This document shows positions 56,600-64,000 of a stretch of DNA of 64,000 nt, in pieces (the first letter of the stretch is position 1; every line of letters begins with the position of its first letter). The DNA comes from Gracilaria domingensis (Eukaryota > Rhodophyta > Florideophyceae > Gracilariales > Gracilariaceae): the NCBI GenBank assembly GCA_022539475.1, contig VCMS01000217.1:31027-95026 (forward strand), written 5' to 3'. The notes below the pieces were generated by a model. The model did not search any database. It saw only the letters and a list, made by a program, of their open reading frames with translations, and was not told the origin of the DNA. Position numbers and translations under genes: made by a program.

Positions 56600-56930
56600 C
56601 TAACCAACCTTTCGAAAACCAGCTATGACATGAGCTGGGTTACTCGAGCCAAAGATGGCAGATCCTGCAACTGAAATGTTTGCACCGGCCTTCACTACTC
56701 CTTTCACAGTACTCAGTCCAATACCCCTATCCACCTGTATCCCTATTCTTGGGTACAACTCCCTTGCATGTCGCACCTTGTCAAGAACACCCTCCATAAA
56801 CGCCTGTCCTCCAAACCCTGGCTCCACCGTCATCAACAATAACATGTCTACAACTCCTTCGTTCATAAGTGCTTCTACGACCTTTATAGACGTATTCGGG
56901 CGCAATTCAACTCCATCCTTTTAATTATGG
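56600..56930 (-). pseudogene. rpe: Ribulose-phosphate 3-epimerase, C-terminal fragment
   Basis: About 105 codons match the second half of ribulose-5-phosphate 3-epimerase (a ~220-residue TIM barrel of the pentose phosphate and Calvin cycles). Visible: GVELRPNTSIK, the signature LLMTVEPGFGGQAFM, IQVDRGIG (catalytic Asp kept, but the usual VDGG Gly is Arg), and the phosphate-binding end ISVAGSAIFGS. A stop codon lies just upstream and the N-terminal half, with the metal-binding His/Asp residues, is absent. The plus-strand gene starting at 57318 leaves no room for it. Most likely a 5'-truncated pseudogene; a 3' exon of an interrupted gene is less likely. Confidence 0.8.
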
Positions 56931-57317
56931 CAATCCAAGTGAAGCTATAGAACCCGTTCACGTCATTTATGAAGCCAAAATGGCTCCTTTCATCCTGTAT
57001 TCAAGCTCCCCGTAACTCGTACTTTACAACTATTTTACAACTCAGGTTCGAAATCAGTTTCATTCATTGCACACTTTCTACTCTTCTACCTACCTTTCAT
57101 AAAACATCATCACATTTTGTGGCTTGTCGTCTCATACAAGCCCTATCATTCATTCAGTACAATCACATATCATACATTTCGCTCACTTTCACAAAGTGAA
57201 CCATGTTCCCGTTCTGCGCTTCCTAACCGTTTTTACTTAAGTATCACTCTTTACCCCAGCAGTTCTCCGCCCCATCTTCCATTTCTATCGTCACACAAAA
57301 ACATTCGAACACTTGCA

Positions 57318-58220
57318 ATGAACTCCCAGTGCGACATGCCTCCCACTCCGCCTCCGAGTCCCAGATACTCTGACGTCCCTCAGGCCTCATCTTCCGCCCG
57401 AAGGACTCGGGCCGTTATTTTTGGAAGGGGGCATATACGTACCATGCTGGCGAACGAAGAAGATAAGGTCATTTCCGCACACGAATTCTGCAGCATGGCT
57501 GCTACCTCTCATCTTTCTGATGTACCGATACTAGTTTGTGGAAGAACGAACACCCTGGAGACCGTAATTCAGGCTTGCCCTTATTCGCTCAGAGAGAATC
57601 TCGTTTTCTTCCAGAATGGAGACATCATACCATTGGTTTCGAAGCTCGGTGTGGACACATGTTCAAAAGTTGTCCTATACGTTGGTGTCCCCTCAAGAAA
57701 CGCAGCTCCGCAGGATGGTGTCACTCCTCAAAGTCCGGATGGTCTCACTGTCGCAACAGGAAAGTGGGCCTCCAACGTTGCAGACAGGTTTAGGTCTATG
57801 GGTCTCACTTGCGGGGTTGTCGACGAAGACACATTTCTCGTAAGCTATTATGAGAAGCTCGTGTGGTTATCAGCGTTCAACATCGTCGGGGCCTCAAGAG
57901 GTTTCATTCCTATGGACGTAGTCGCTACGGAGTGCAGTACGGTTGTGCTCACAATAATGAAAGAGCTGTTGAAGATAGTTTCGCTTAAGACAGGTACTAC
58001 TTTCAACCTGGAAGAGACCGTTGGGCGACTTCTTGCATATGGGAAAACTCTCGTTGGCTTCCCTACTTCTTTCTCCGACTTTCAGTTTAGGAACGCGTAC
58101 TTCTACGACTTTTCCCGCCAAGAAAGAAACATTGTAGGCGGTGACCCCGCTCCTTTTCATACAAACTACGTCAACGTGGTTAAGGAAAAGTTATCCCCCT
58201 CCCCATTCCCCCAGCTTTGA
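57318..58220 (+). CDS. Ketopantoate reductase-like / 6PGDH-fold protein
   Basis: A 300-residue frame from ATG 57318; the frame is open upstream but Ser/Pro/Tyr-rich without a better start. A Pro/Ser-rich N-terminus is followed by a Rossmann-type start (RAVIFGRGHI, near residue 35), a strand with ILVCGRTN, the nucleotide-site text LVFFQNG typical of PanE/ApbA-like reductases, and KWASNVADRFRSMGL. The helical C-domain has EKLVWLSAFNIVG (the K...N region of ketopantoate reductases) and a DPAPFHTNY end. Overall it resembles a plant/algal ketopantoate-reductase-like family of uncertain substrate. It could reduce a 2-keto acid with NADPH, but the GxGxxG motif is incomplete. No transit peptide is obvious. 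Confidence 0.6.
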   Translation: MNSQCDMPPTPPPSPRYSDVPQASSSARRTRAVIFGRGHIRTMLANEEDKVISAHEFCSMAATSHLSDVPILVCGRTNTLETVIQACPYSLRENLVFFQNGDIIPLVSKLGVDTCSKVVLYVGVPSRNAAPQDGVTPQSPDGLTVATGKWASNVADRFRSMGLTCGVVDEDTFLVSYYEKLVWLSAFNIVGASRGFIPMDVVATECSTVVLTIMKELLKIVSLKTGTTFNLEETVGRLLAYGKTLVGFPTSFSDFQFRNAYFYDFSRQERNIVGGDPAPFHTNYVNVVKEKLSPSPFPQL

Positions 58221-58847
58221 GGTTAGAACACATGACTTTTCGGTGTTGTAAACCTTTTAGAGATAGTTAAACATAAAAGTTACTTTATCGAAATGACCTG
58301 TTCCTATTACATTACTTATATTGTTCGTCCTTCTGTGGTTCAAATATGCCCCTTTAAATCCTACATCCCTTATCACTAATACTTCGCTAAGATTTTGTTA
58401 GATAGAAAATGGTCATTCTATATCATTAAAGTGCACGATACTAGTAACGAAACAAGTACAAAAATTGTGATATTTCTGAAGAACTAAGCGTTTGCATTAC
58501 TTGGGGCACCCGTATAAAGTAAGGTAAACCTTTTATGGGTTTCAACCCGTAATGGAGGTTGTTTTACTCTTCTTGATTTCTAAGCTCATGTTAAAGATAT
58601 TTACAGTTTTCTTTACCCACTTGAACCCGTACATATAATTTATGACTAAATCATCCTTTCTTTACTTCAAATCGATGCAAAAACTTCTCCTCCTAGTAAC
58701 GTTTTAAAACAGTACTACAATACCCGTATATGGTCGTTCTTAGACTCTTTTTATACTACGAAACACCTTGTGACCATCAATCACATCCTTCTCATTTGTA
58801 TACCCACACCCATTTGCAAAACGAACCCTTTCGAAAGCTTTCAAAAC
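58221..58847. other. AT-rich intergenic region
   Basis: About 630 bp between the reductase-like stop and the HAD gene start. AT-rich, no repeats or RNA genes recognised. It must hold the 3' end of one gene and the promoter of the next. Confidence 0.5.
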
Positions 58848-59720
58848 ATGTATAACTCAGAAGTTAGAGCCCAAGAAGTAACTCCTCAGCAGCTGGCTAA
58901 CGAAATATTCGAAAATGGCTACGCCGTGATTAGTGATGTTGACGGTACTCTGAAAAGAGCTGGGGAGAACATTCCTGCCGAAACAGTCAAATGCATGAAG
59001 TACATCAATGCACGCGTTGGTTTCGGAATTGCTACTGGGCGAGATATAGAGGATGCCGAGAGTTTCATGGAGCACCTGGGTGGCTACACTTTTGGCATCT
59101 CTGGAAACCAAGGCGCACGGGTGAGATTATCCAATGGTACCGAAATTGATCAGGACCTTGACAGGGAAGGCTACGAAAGATGTGCAGCCGAATTTGAGAG
59201 ACTTGCCATCTCCTTAAATGAATCCCACGGACTTCACGAAGAGCGTCAACAAGCAGTGGTGAGCACTAGAAAAGACAGTGGACTCCCTAACTTCACGTAC
59301 AATGGACTGTCGAAGTGGAAAACAGAAGCTAACTCCGGTATTTCAAAAGTGTTGACATCCTTTCCGAACCTGGTTGCGTACCCTCAAGATGAAAACTGTG
59401 ACATAGGGGACATTCGTTTCACGAAAAATAGTGGGGCGCTAGCCTTGGTTGAAAACGACCCGCAGTTCGACACACATTTAATCGTTGCTTTCGGGAATGC
59501 TTCCAATGATGGTCCTCTATATGAAATGGCAACCCTCGCAGTTCATGTGAAGGGAGACGACCCTCCACCAGCGGTAACATATCTTGTTGATGGGGTGAAG
59601 GACGTGCATGAGACCATCAGAAGGGTGGCAGAACTGTACGGGTATAGAAAATGCAAGTGTCAATGGTTTAGAAATGCTCCTGGAATTTGTTTGAAGTGCT
59701 ACGATGCCTTTAATACTTAG
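58848..59720 (+). CDS. HAD-superfamily sugar-phosphate phosphatase-like protein
   Basis: A 290-residue frame from ATG 58848; the upstream open stretch begins at a GTG and is unlikely to be used. HAD motif I is complete: YAVISDVDGTL (nucleophile Asp and general acid/base Asp two residues on). VGFGIATGRDIEDAESF carries the Thr-Gly-Arg of HAD-IIB/trehalose-phosphatase-like enzymes. A cap region follows (about residues 85-190), then RFTKNSGAL, and the metal site in FGNASNDGPLYEMA. The C-terminus is Cys-rich (CKCQWF..C.KCYD). It probably hydrolyses a phosphorylated sugar; the substrate is not defined. Tail-to-tail with a paralogue that starts at 60684. Confidence 0.75.
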   Translation: MYNSEVRAQEVTPQQLANEIFENGYAVISDVDGTLKRAGENIPAETVKCMKYINARVGFGIATGRDIEDAESFMEHLGGYTFGISGNQGARVRLSNGTEIDQDLDREGYERCAAEFERLAISLNESHGLHEERQQAVVSTRKDSGLPNFTYNGLSKWKTEANSGISKVLTSFPNLVAYPQDENCDIGDIRFTKNSGALALVENDPQFDTHLIVAFGNASNDGPLYEMATLAVHVKGDDPPPAVTYLVDGVKDVHETIRRVAELYGYRKCKCQWFRNAPGICLKCYDAFNT

Positions 59721-59740
59721 CTATGATATGAGATCTCAGT

Positions 59741-59746
59741 AATAAA
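59741..59746 (+). terminator. Polyadenylation signal candidate
   Basis: AATAAA, 21 bases after the stop of the plus-strand HAD gene, inside the 52-bp gap between the two convergent paralogues. Confidence 0.5.
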
Positions 59747-59772
59747 AGTGTCGTATATATCTCAATACCCTT

Positions 59773-60684
59773 TTATGAATCATGGTGGTTTTTATCGTGC
59801 TGCTTTTCCTCGTAGCCGTACAACAGAGCCACCAACATAATTGTCGAATGTACATCCTCCACGCTTTCGAACAGGTTGTGTACTCCACCCGGGATACAAT
59901 CTTCTTTGACGTGAACGCCGTACACGCCTACCTCATGCAAAGGCCCGTCGCTGAAAGCACTTCCGAACGTCACGACGTCATCCGTATCAATAAATCTCGG
60001 TTCATTATCCACAAGATTTTCTCCTCCGCTTCCTTTTGTGTATCGCTTGTCCACAATTTCGCAACTTTTATCGCCGGGATAGATAAGAAACGCATCCATC
60101 TTCTGCAACAGGTCCCCAATAGCAGAATCCACTTCTTCCTTCCACTGCCACAGTTTGTTGTACACGAAATTGGGAAGGCCACTATCACTTCTGGTCTCCA
60201 CGAACCCCTTGTCATCATCATTCACAATACCATGCCTCCTATTCAAATCCCTTGCCAGGAACAGTAGTCCGTCAACAGTGTGGTCAAGGGTGTGATCATT
60301 GAATGCACCCTTAATTTCCCTCTCGTCAGAGAAACGCAGGAAAGCTCCATGATTCGCCGAGACACCAAACTTATAGTCTCCGAGTCCTTCCATTTTCCCC
60401 TCCACGTCGCCCACATCACCCCCTGTGACAAGTCCGAAACCAACACGTTCGTCAATGAACTTCATACACTTCACAAGTTCTTCTGGAATTGACTCTCCTT
60501 CTCTTCTCAACGTTCCATCAACGGAACTTAATATACCGTAACCATTGGCATATATGAACTTAGACAAGGTATTTGGTGAAATTTCCGCCAAGTCTCTCTG
60601 TTCCTCTGCCATTTTTCCTGATACAGTCACCATACTGCCACAAGTACCGCATAGACAGGAACTGTATAGACTTCTCAGTTTCAT
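59773..60684 (-). CDS. HAD-fold paralogue without nucleophile Asp (probable pseudo-phosphatase)
   Basis: A 303-residue intact frame, collinear over its full length with the gene at 58848-59720 (NGYGILSSVDGTL, CMKFIDERVGFGLVTGGDVGD, SGLPNFVYNKLWQWK, FGSAFSDGPLHEV, VEDVHSTIMLVALLYGY). The nucleophile Asp of motif I is Ser (SVDGT instead of DVDGT), the Arg of the TGR motif is Gly, and Asn of SNDGP is Ser. In HAD phosphatases the first Asp is essential for phosphoryl transfer, so hydrolysis should be lost while ligand binding could remain. The frame is otherwise undamaged over 300 codons, which argues for selection or recent loss. A tandem inverted duplication is the likely origin. Confidence 0.75.
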   Translation of the reverse strand: MKLRSLYSSCLCGTCGSMVTVSGKMAEEQRDLAEISPNTLSKFIYANGYGILSSVDGTLRREGESIPEELVKCMKFIDERVGFGLVTGGDVGDVEGKMEGLGDYKFGVSANHGAFLRFSDEREIKGAFNDHTLDHTVDGLLFLARDLNRRHGIVNDDDKGFVETRSDSGLPNFVYNKLWQWKEEVDSAIGDLLQKMDAFLIYPGDKSCEIVDKRYTKGSGGENLVDNEPRFIDTDDVVTFGSAFSDGPLHEVGVYGVHVKEDCIPGGVHNLFESVEDVHSTIMLVALLYGYEEKQHDKNHHDS

Positions 60685-60948
60685 ACTTCTCTTAAAAGCA
60701 ACCTTAAGTGCAGTTTCAGAAATGTTAGGACGCTACATGTTCAATTGCGAATTGACTGGTGCCACCAATGATGTTAACGATACCGAGCATTTGGCATGTT
60801 GCAATTAGACGCAACTGGACCAAAGACGTTTGACATTTGTTCAATTACCAGCCTGCCGCACCTTTTCTATGTTCATATGTATAGCCTTGTAATAGTATAC
60901 TACTCTTAATACTCGCAAGACACACATAATTTACTAATCATCTCATTC
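60685..60948. other. Intergenic region
   Basis: 264 bp, AT-rich around 60880-60950; presumably 5' flank of the HAD paralogue and 3' flank of the dioxygenase-like gene. Nothing else is seen. Confidence 0.5.
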
Positions 60949-62844
60949 TCATCCACTTCGAGGCGCTCGCAGCCTCATTATTGGCAAATCGTCATCACTA
61001 CTACTCTCGAGCACTTCGGTTCTACCGGCGTCCGCTTCCACACCAATCTCCACGACCACTTGGTCTTCGTCCATGTCAACCGCCCCACCCTCCTTATCGG
61101 ACAACAGTTCATCCTCCGCCTCCTCCTCCTCGTCACCATTGACAAACGTGGGTCGGAAATCCCGCACCCGATGAACAGCATCAGGTAGTGCGTAGCCCTC
61201 TGATACCATGTACATGTGGTATCTAACCAGCAAATCCATAGACTCGGGCCTATCCACCTTGTCCTTCCCACTTGCTCCAGCATGTGTCACATCACCACGG
61301 CCCACGAATACAGAGTACGGTGGGATGATTATCTTCTTCGCTGGTTACACCTCCGACATCACTCGCAACTGTTGGTTGTTCATCCCCACCAGTTGATGGC
61401 TTCCAGCGCTCACCCAGAGAGGAAAGCCCTCTTTCCCAGAGGCCATTACAAAGTATCCGGGGTTGCCAGTATTCATTGTTTCCTTCGTAACCAGGCCACT
61501 GAAGTCGGTGTGCAGCGTCTGGCGCTTGCACTTTCTCGTCGTCCCCAGAAATCGACCACCAGTTTTCGGAGTGTACATCTTCACAGCTTCCCTTTCATTG
61601 TCCCATAGTCCCAAAGCCGCAGCAATTGTACCCATTCGAACATCAAGTAAAGCACGCGACCTTACAACCCACCTGAGCTCCTCATTATCCTCCGGCTTCT
61701 CCACCGTACCCCAACGTGTCGACATCACTCTCCCCTCAAATGGTCCATCGCTACCGTCCTTCCATCCTTCATCATCGTTGATTATTTGAACAAACGACTT
61801 CTGTTCCTCTCCTTTCCGTATATCCGGCATCGCTCCATACTCATTCTCGAAGAAGTCCACCAACTTCCCCGACACATCTCCGAACTCCCGAACTTCTTCC
61901 AACTCCTCCCATTTAGGGACACCATTATCCGTCGCAAAGCCATCAAGCACGCAATATCCATTCTGCCTTAGCTCAGCTTGCATTCGGGCGAAGAACATTT
62001 GCCCAAATTCGTCATGCTCCTTCGCAGCAACCCACAGCACCTCTTCATCATCCATACCTGTCGGTCGAGTACGAGGATACTGCATACCAAATGTCTCCGC
62101 CCGTAGGCGATGTTCAGCCCTTGCAGCGTGCCAAAAGACAAGATGGTGTACATCTCTGAGATTCGAGACACTTAGCAGCTCCGACCTATGTCCCTTCGGC
62201 AAGTGAATGACTCTGAGCCAGGGGTCCTTGTGCTCAATTACGTTCTTCCCTTGCCATTCCTGCGGTCTCAGCCTGGCATACCCGCACCATGATGGGTTCG
62301 GTGGGCCATCATATGGGTCACCTCGAACAAGTCCGTGCTCCTCAGATTCCGGAAGAGCTGTAGGTAACTCGTCATCAAATGACCCCCCACCTGTCTCTTG
62401 CTGATCGTCTGGCGCAGCATCTTTCTCGACGGTGACAACCCGTGGAACTGTCACAGAAAGAAGCTCATCGTCATCCACAAATGCAGAACTGCCTGCGTTC
62501 TCTGCATTCGCTCCCTCTCCCAATGCCACGAACTGAACCTTCATCGACCTTCCTCTCAGCACATGTTCATTTAGTTGAGACATCAGGTCATCCGGTGTCA
62601 TGCTGTTCAGAGTAGATCTCATCTGTTGTGTGAAAGTCTTTCTCCGTTTCTTCCTCGGCGGAGCCCGCTGTTCTTCTTCAGAGCTATCCAGAACTTCTAT
62701 GGCACCTCGATTTCGGCCGTGCTCAATTTCCCTATAACTCACCTGCGCCCGTTCTCGTGCACTTCTTCGCGGCTCCCCTTCTTCACTGGCAGATGTTGCA
62801 GCAGCAGCAGCGGGAGTCCTCCTCTTCGTCACGGACTGCTTCAC
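60949..62844 (-). pseudogene. 2-oxoglutarate/Fe(II) dioxygenase-like gene interrupted by one TAA
   Basis: One frame of about 630 codons from ATG 62844 to 60949, broken only by TAA at codon 500 (61345-61347). N-terminal 130 residues: basic and acidic, with PRKKRRKTF as a likely nuclear signal. Middle: Trp/Arg-rich, no known domain. From about 440: HTD in RQTLHTDFSG (His445 and Asp447), PGYFVMASG, then past the stop VFVGRGDVTHAG (distal His about 521) and VRYHMYMV (Arg about 541). This is the order HxD...H...R of Fe(II)/2OG oxygenases. The tail is acidic (EEEEAEDELL). The stop removes the distal His and Arg, so the truncated product should be inactive. A true nonsense mutation, recoding or a sequence error are all possible. 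Confidence 0.65.
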
Positions 62845-64000
62845 TGGTGCGGGGGCGGAATTACCTTGAGCATCGTCCGCAATCGATTCTGAACGGAAGT
62901 CGTGGCAGTTCTAATTGAGTTCGTCCTGCTCCGAACACGCGGCAATGTGTTGAAGTTCACAACTTGTCCCAAAAGGAACTGATACACAGCTGCGTTGTTG
63001 TCTGGGTCTTCAACGTCATCTTCATTCGATGGAGCAGAAAGACTGACTTCGCGTTTCAGGAACACTTCCATGGACTCTTCCTCGTTCAGTTCATTCCTCA
63101 CTGCTCTAGCCGCGCGGAACAGAGACACTGCTCTATCATAAAAGAAACCTCGAACCTCCTCAAAGCTTTTCCATTGCTTTGTCTTCGTCGACTTGCCCTT
63201 CAATAGAAACATCTGAAGACAATCAAGAATGAAGGAAAACTCCTCGGCATCCAAAACATATAGCGGAGTATGGGACAGATGTGTGAGACCTATGTCACTC
63301 ACAGTCTCACATATATCCTCGAAATGGGCCAGCATTCCCTCACGAGACATGAGTTGCAGGGCGACATTGGCATATCTCAGGTACTGACGCTCTTGCACAG
63401 TCCCAATCAGTTGGCTCTCCTTCAACACTTCTGTCACTTCTGCAGGATCCACGTCTGCCGGCGTCACCCCCTCAACATCTTCAATTAGAATGGCGACCAC
63501 ACTAACTATAGAGTGTATCTTGTCTGCAAACATCATCCTTCGCATGGTACTCGTCGACTCATTGAGGTACGAAGCAACACATAACAATTCCTTCATCCCA
63601 ATGGGCCTCCCATCTCTTCGTATCAGCAGATTGCAACGCCAAAACTTGGCTAATCGCTTCCACTTCGGTGCACCAGTCGCTGCCAAATATTGTATAGCTT
63701 TCAGACGATGCAAACCATCTACAATGAAGCACTTCTTCGTTAGGCGTCCCTTGTCAGTATCCCTCTCTCCCGTAGTAGCATCTTGTAAGGCCACCACTGG
63801 AGAACCCATCGACTGCAATATCCCCCGCTCCTCCATACTCTTCACAAGGGCTTCAACGTGGCGTTTACTTACTCCACGGAGTAAATTGGGCGGAGTGTCC
63901 ACCAGAGTGATGTCAACAGTAACAACAACCATCCGGTACTGATTGAGGTTCACCTTTGGTACCTTCTGACGAATTCGTCTGTACGTCTTGCTCCGAGTGG
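62841..64000 (-). CDS. ParB-like domain protein, 5' end outside the window
   Basis: A frame open to the right edge, ending TGA at 62841-62843. The N-terminal part (first Met in frame at 63953) has a ParB/Spo0J-type pattern: LRGVSKRHVEALVKSMEERG, then PVVAL, then KCFIVDGLHRLKAIQYL (the DG.HR..A signature of ParB nuclease/CTPase-like folds). The remaining ~250 residues are helical with an acidic patch (NEDDVEDPDN) and no known domain. Its stop overlaps the start of the dioxygenase-like gene by four bases (ATGA), unusual for nuclear genes. The two may form one transcript or be a fusion split by a frameshift. Function unknown; DNA binding is plausible. Confidence 0.6.
   Translation of the reverse strand, partial: TRSKTYRRIRQKVPKVNLNQYRMVVVTVDITLVDTPPNLLRGVSKRHVEALVKSMEERGILQSMGSPVVALQDATTGERDTDKGRLTKKCFIVDGLHRLKAIQYLAATGAPKWKRLAKFWRCNLLIRRDGRPIGMKELLCVASYLNESTSTMRRMMFADKIHSIVSVVAILIEDVEGVTPADVDPAEVTEVLKESQLIGTVQERQYLRYANVALQLMSREGMLAHFEDICETVSDIGLTHLSHTPLYVLDAEEFSFILDCLQMFLLKGKSTKTKQWKSFEEVRGFFYDRAVSLFRAARAVRNELNEEESMEVFLKREVSLSAPSNEDDVEDPDNNAAVYQFLLGQVVNFNTLPRVRSRTNSIRTATTSVQNRLRTMLKVIPPPHQ

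Noticed and set aside
1-64000. CRISPR arrays, rRNA or tRNA genes, bacterial operons
   Set aside because: No regularly spaced identical repeats, rRNA motifs or tRNA folds were seen. The content is plainly eukaryotic retroelements and nuclear genes.

Overview
The window is eukaryotic nuclear DNA. About 54.4 kb of it is Ty3/gypsy (Metaviridae) LTR retrotransposons nested in one another. The last ~9.6 kb is a small island of apparently intron-free genes. Medium GC, chromodomain-bearing gypsy elements and compact intronless genes next to repeat blocks would fit a florideophyte red alga (Chondrus-like). That assignment is an inference; an oomycete or another alga is not excluded.

Layout. Element A (1-7578, minus strand) is an old, 5'-truncated gypsy copy cut off by the left window edge. 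It meets element C head to head at about 7578. C (7579-54375, plus strand) is an old copy without 5' LTR or gag. It has been split by four younger elements: B (9021-20796, plus) in the C reverse transcriptase; D (25463-33963, plus) and F (34705-45055, minus) in the C antisense gene; and E (46241-54057, plus) in the C 3' LTR. Target-site duplications are perfect for D (CTCAG), F (TAGGC) and E (ATAAC) and degenerate for B. LTR pairs differ by only about 1-2% by eye, so B, D, E and F look like a fairly recent burst into an older copy.

How the elements work. A, B and F each carry gag, a slippery heptamer directly before the gag stop, then pol in the -1 frame (protease, RT, RNase H, integrase, long hydrophilic spacer, chromodomain). 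C has the same pol from the protease onward. All four also carry a long ORF on the opposite strand between the chromodomain and the 3' LTR, convergent with pol. I call it the aORF; it is a conserved protein family I do not recognise. D and E look non-autonomous. They keep LTRs, primer-binding site, a reduced gag, the frameshift signal and protease, but lack capsid, RT core, RNase H and integrase. B, D, E and F share an 18-nt primer-binding site type that resembles the 3' end of tRNA-Tyr, and B-E share LTR end sequences, so D and E could be mobilised in trans.

Gene island (54.4-64 kb). From left to right: a coiled-coil protein of unknown function (minus); a 5'-truncated ribulose-phosphate 3-epimerase remnant (minus); a ketopantoate-reductase-like protein (plus); a tail-to-tail pair of HAD phosphatase paralogues, one of which has lost the nucleophile Asp; a 2-oxoglutarate-dioxygenase-like gene broken by one in-frame TAA (minus); and a ParB-like gene (minus, running off the window) whose stop overlaps the dioxygenase start as ATGA.
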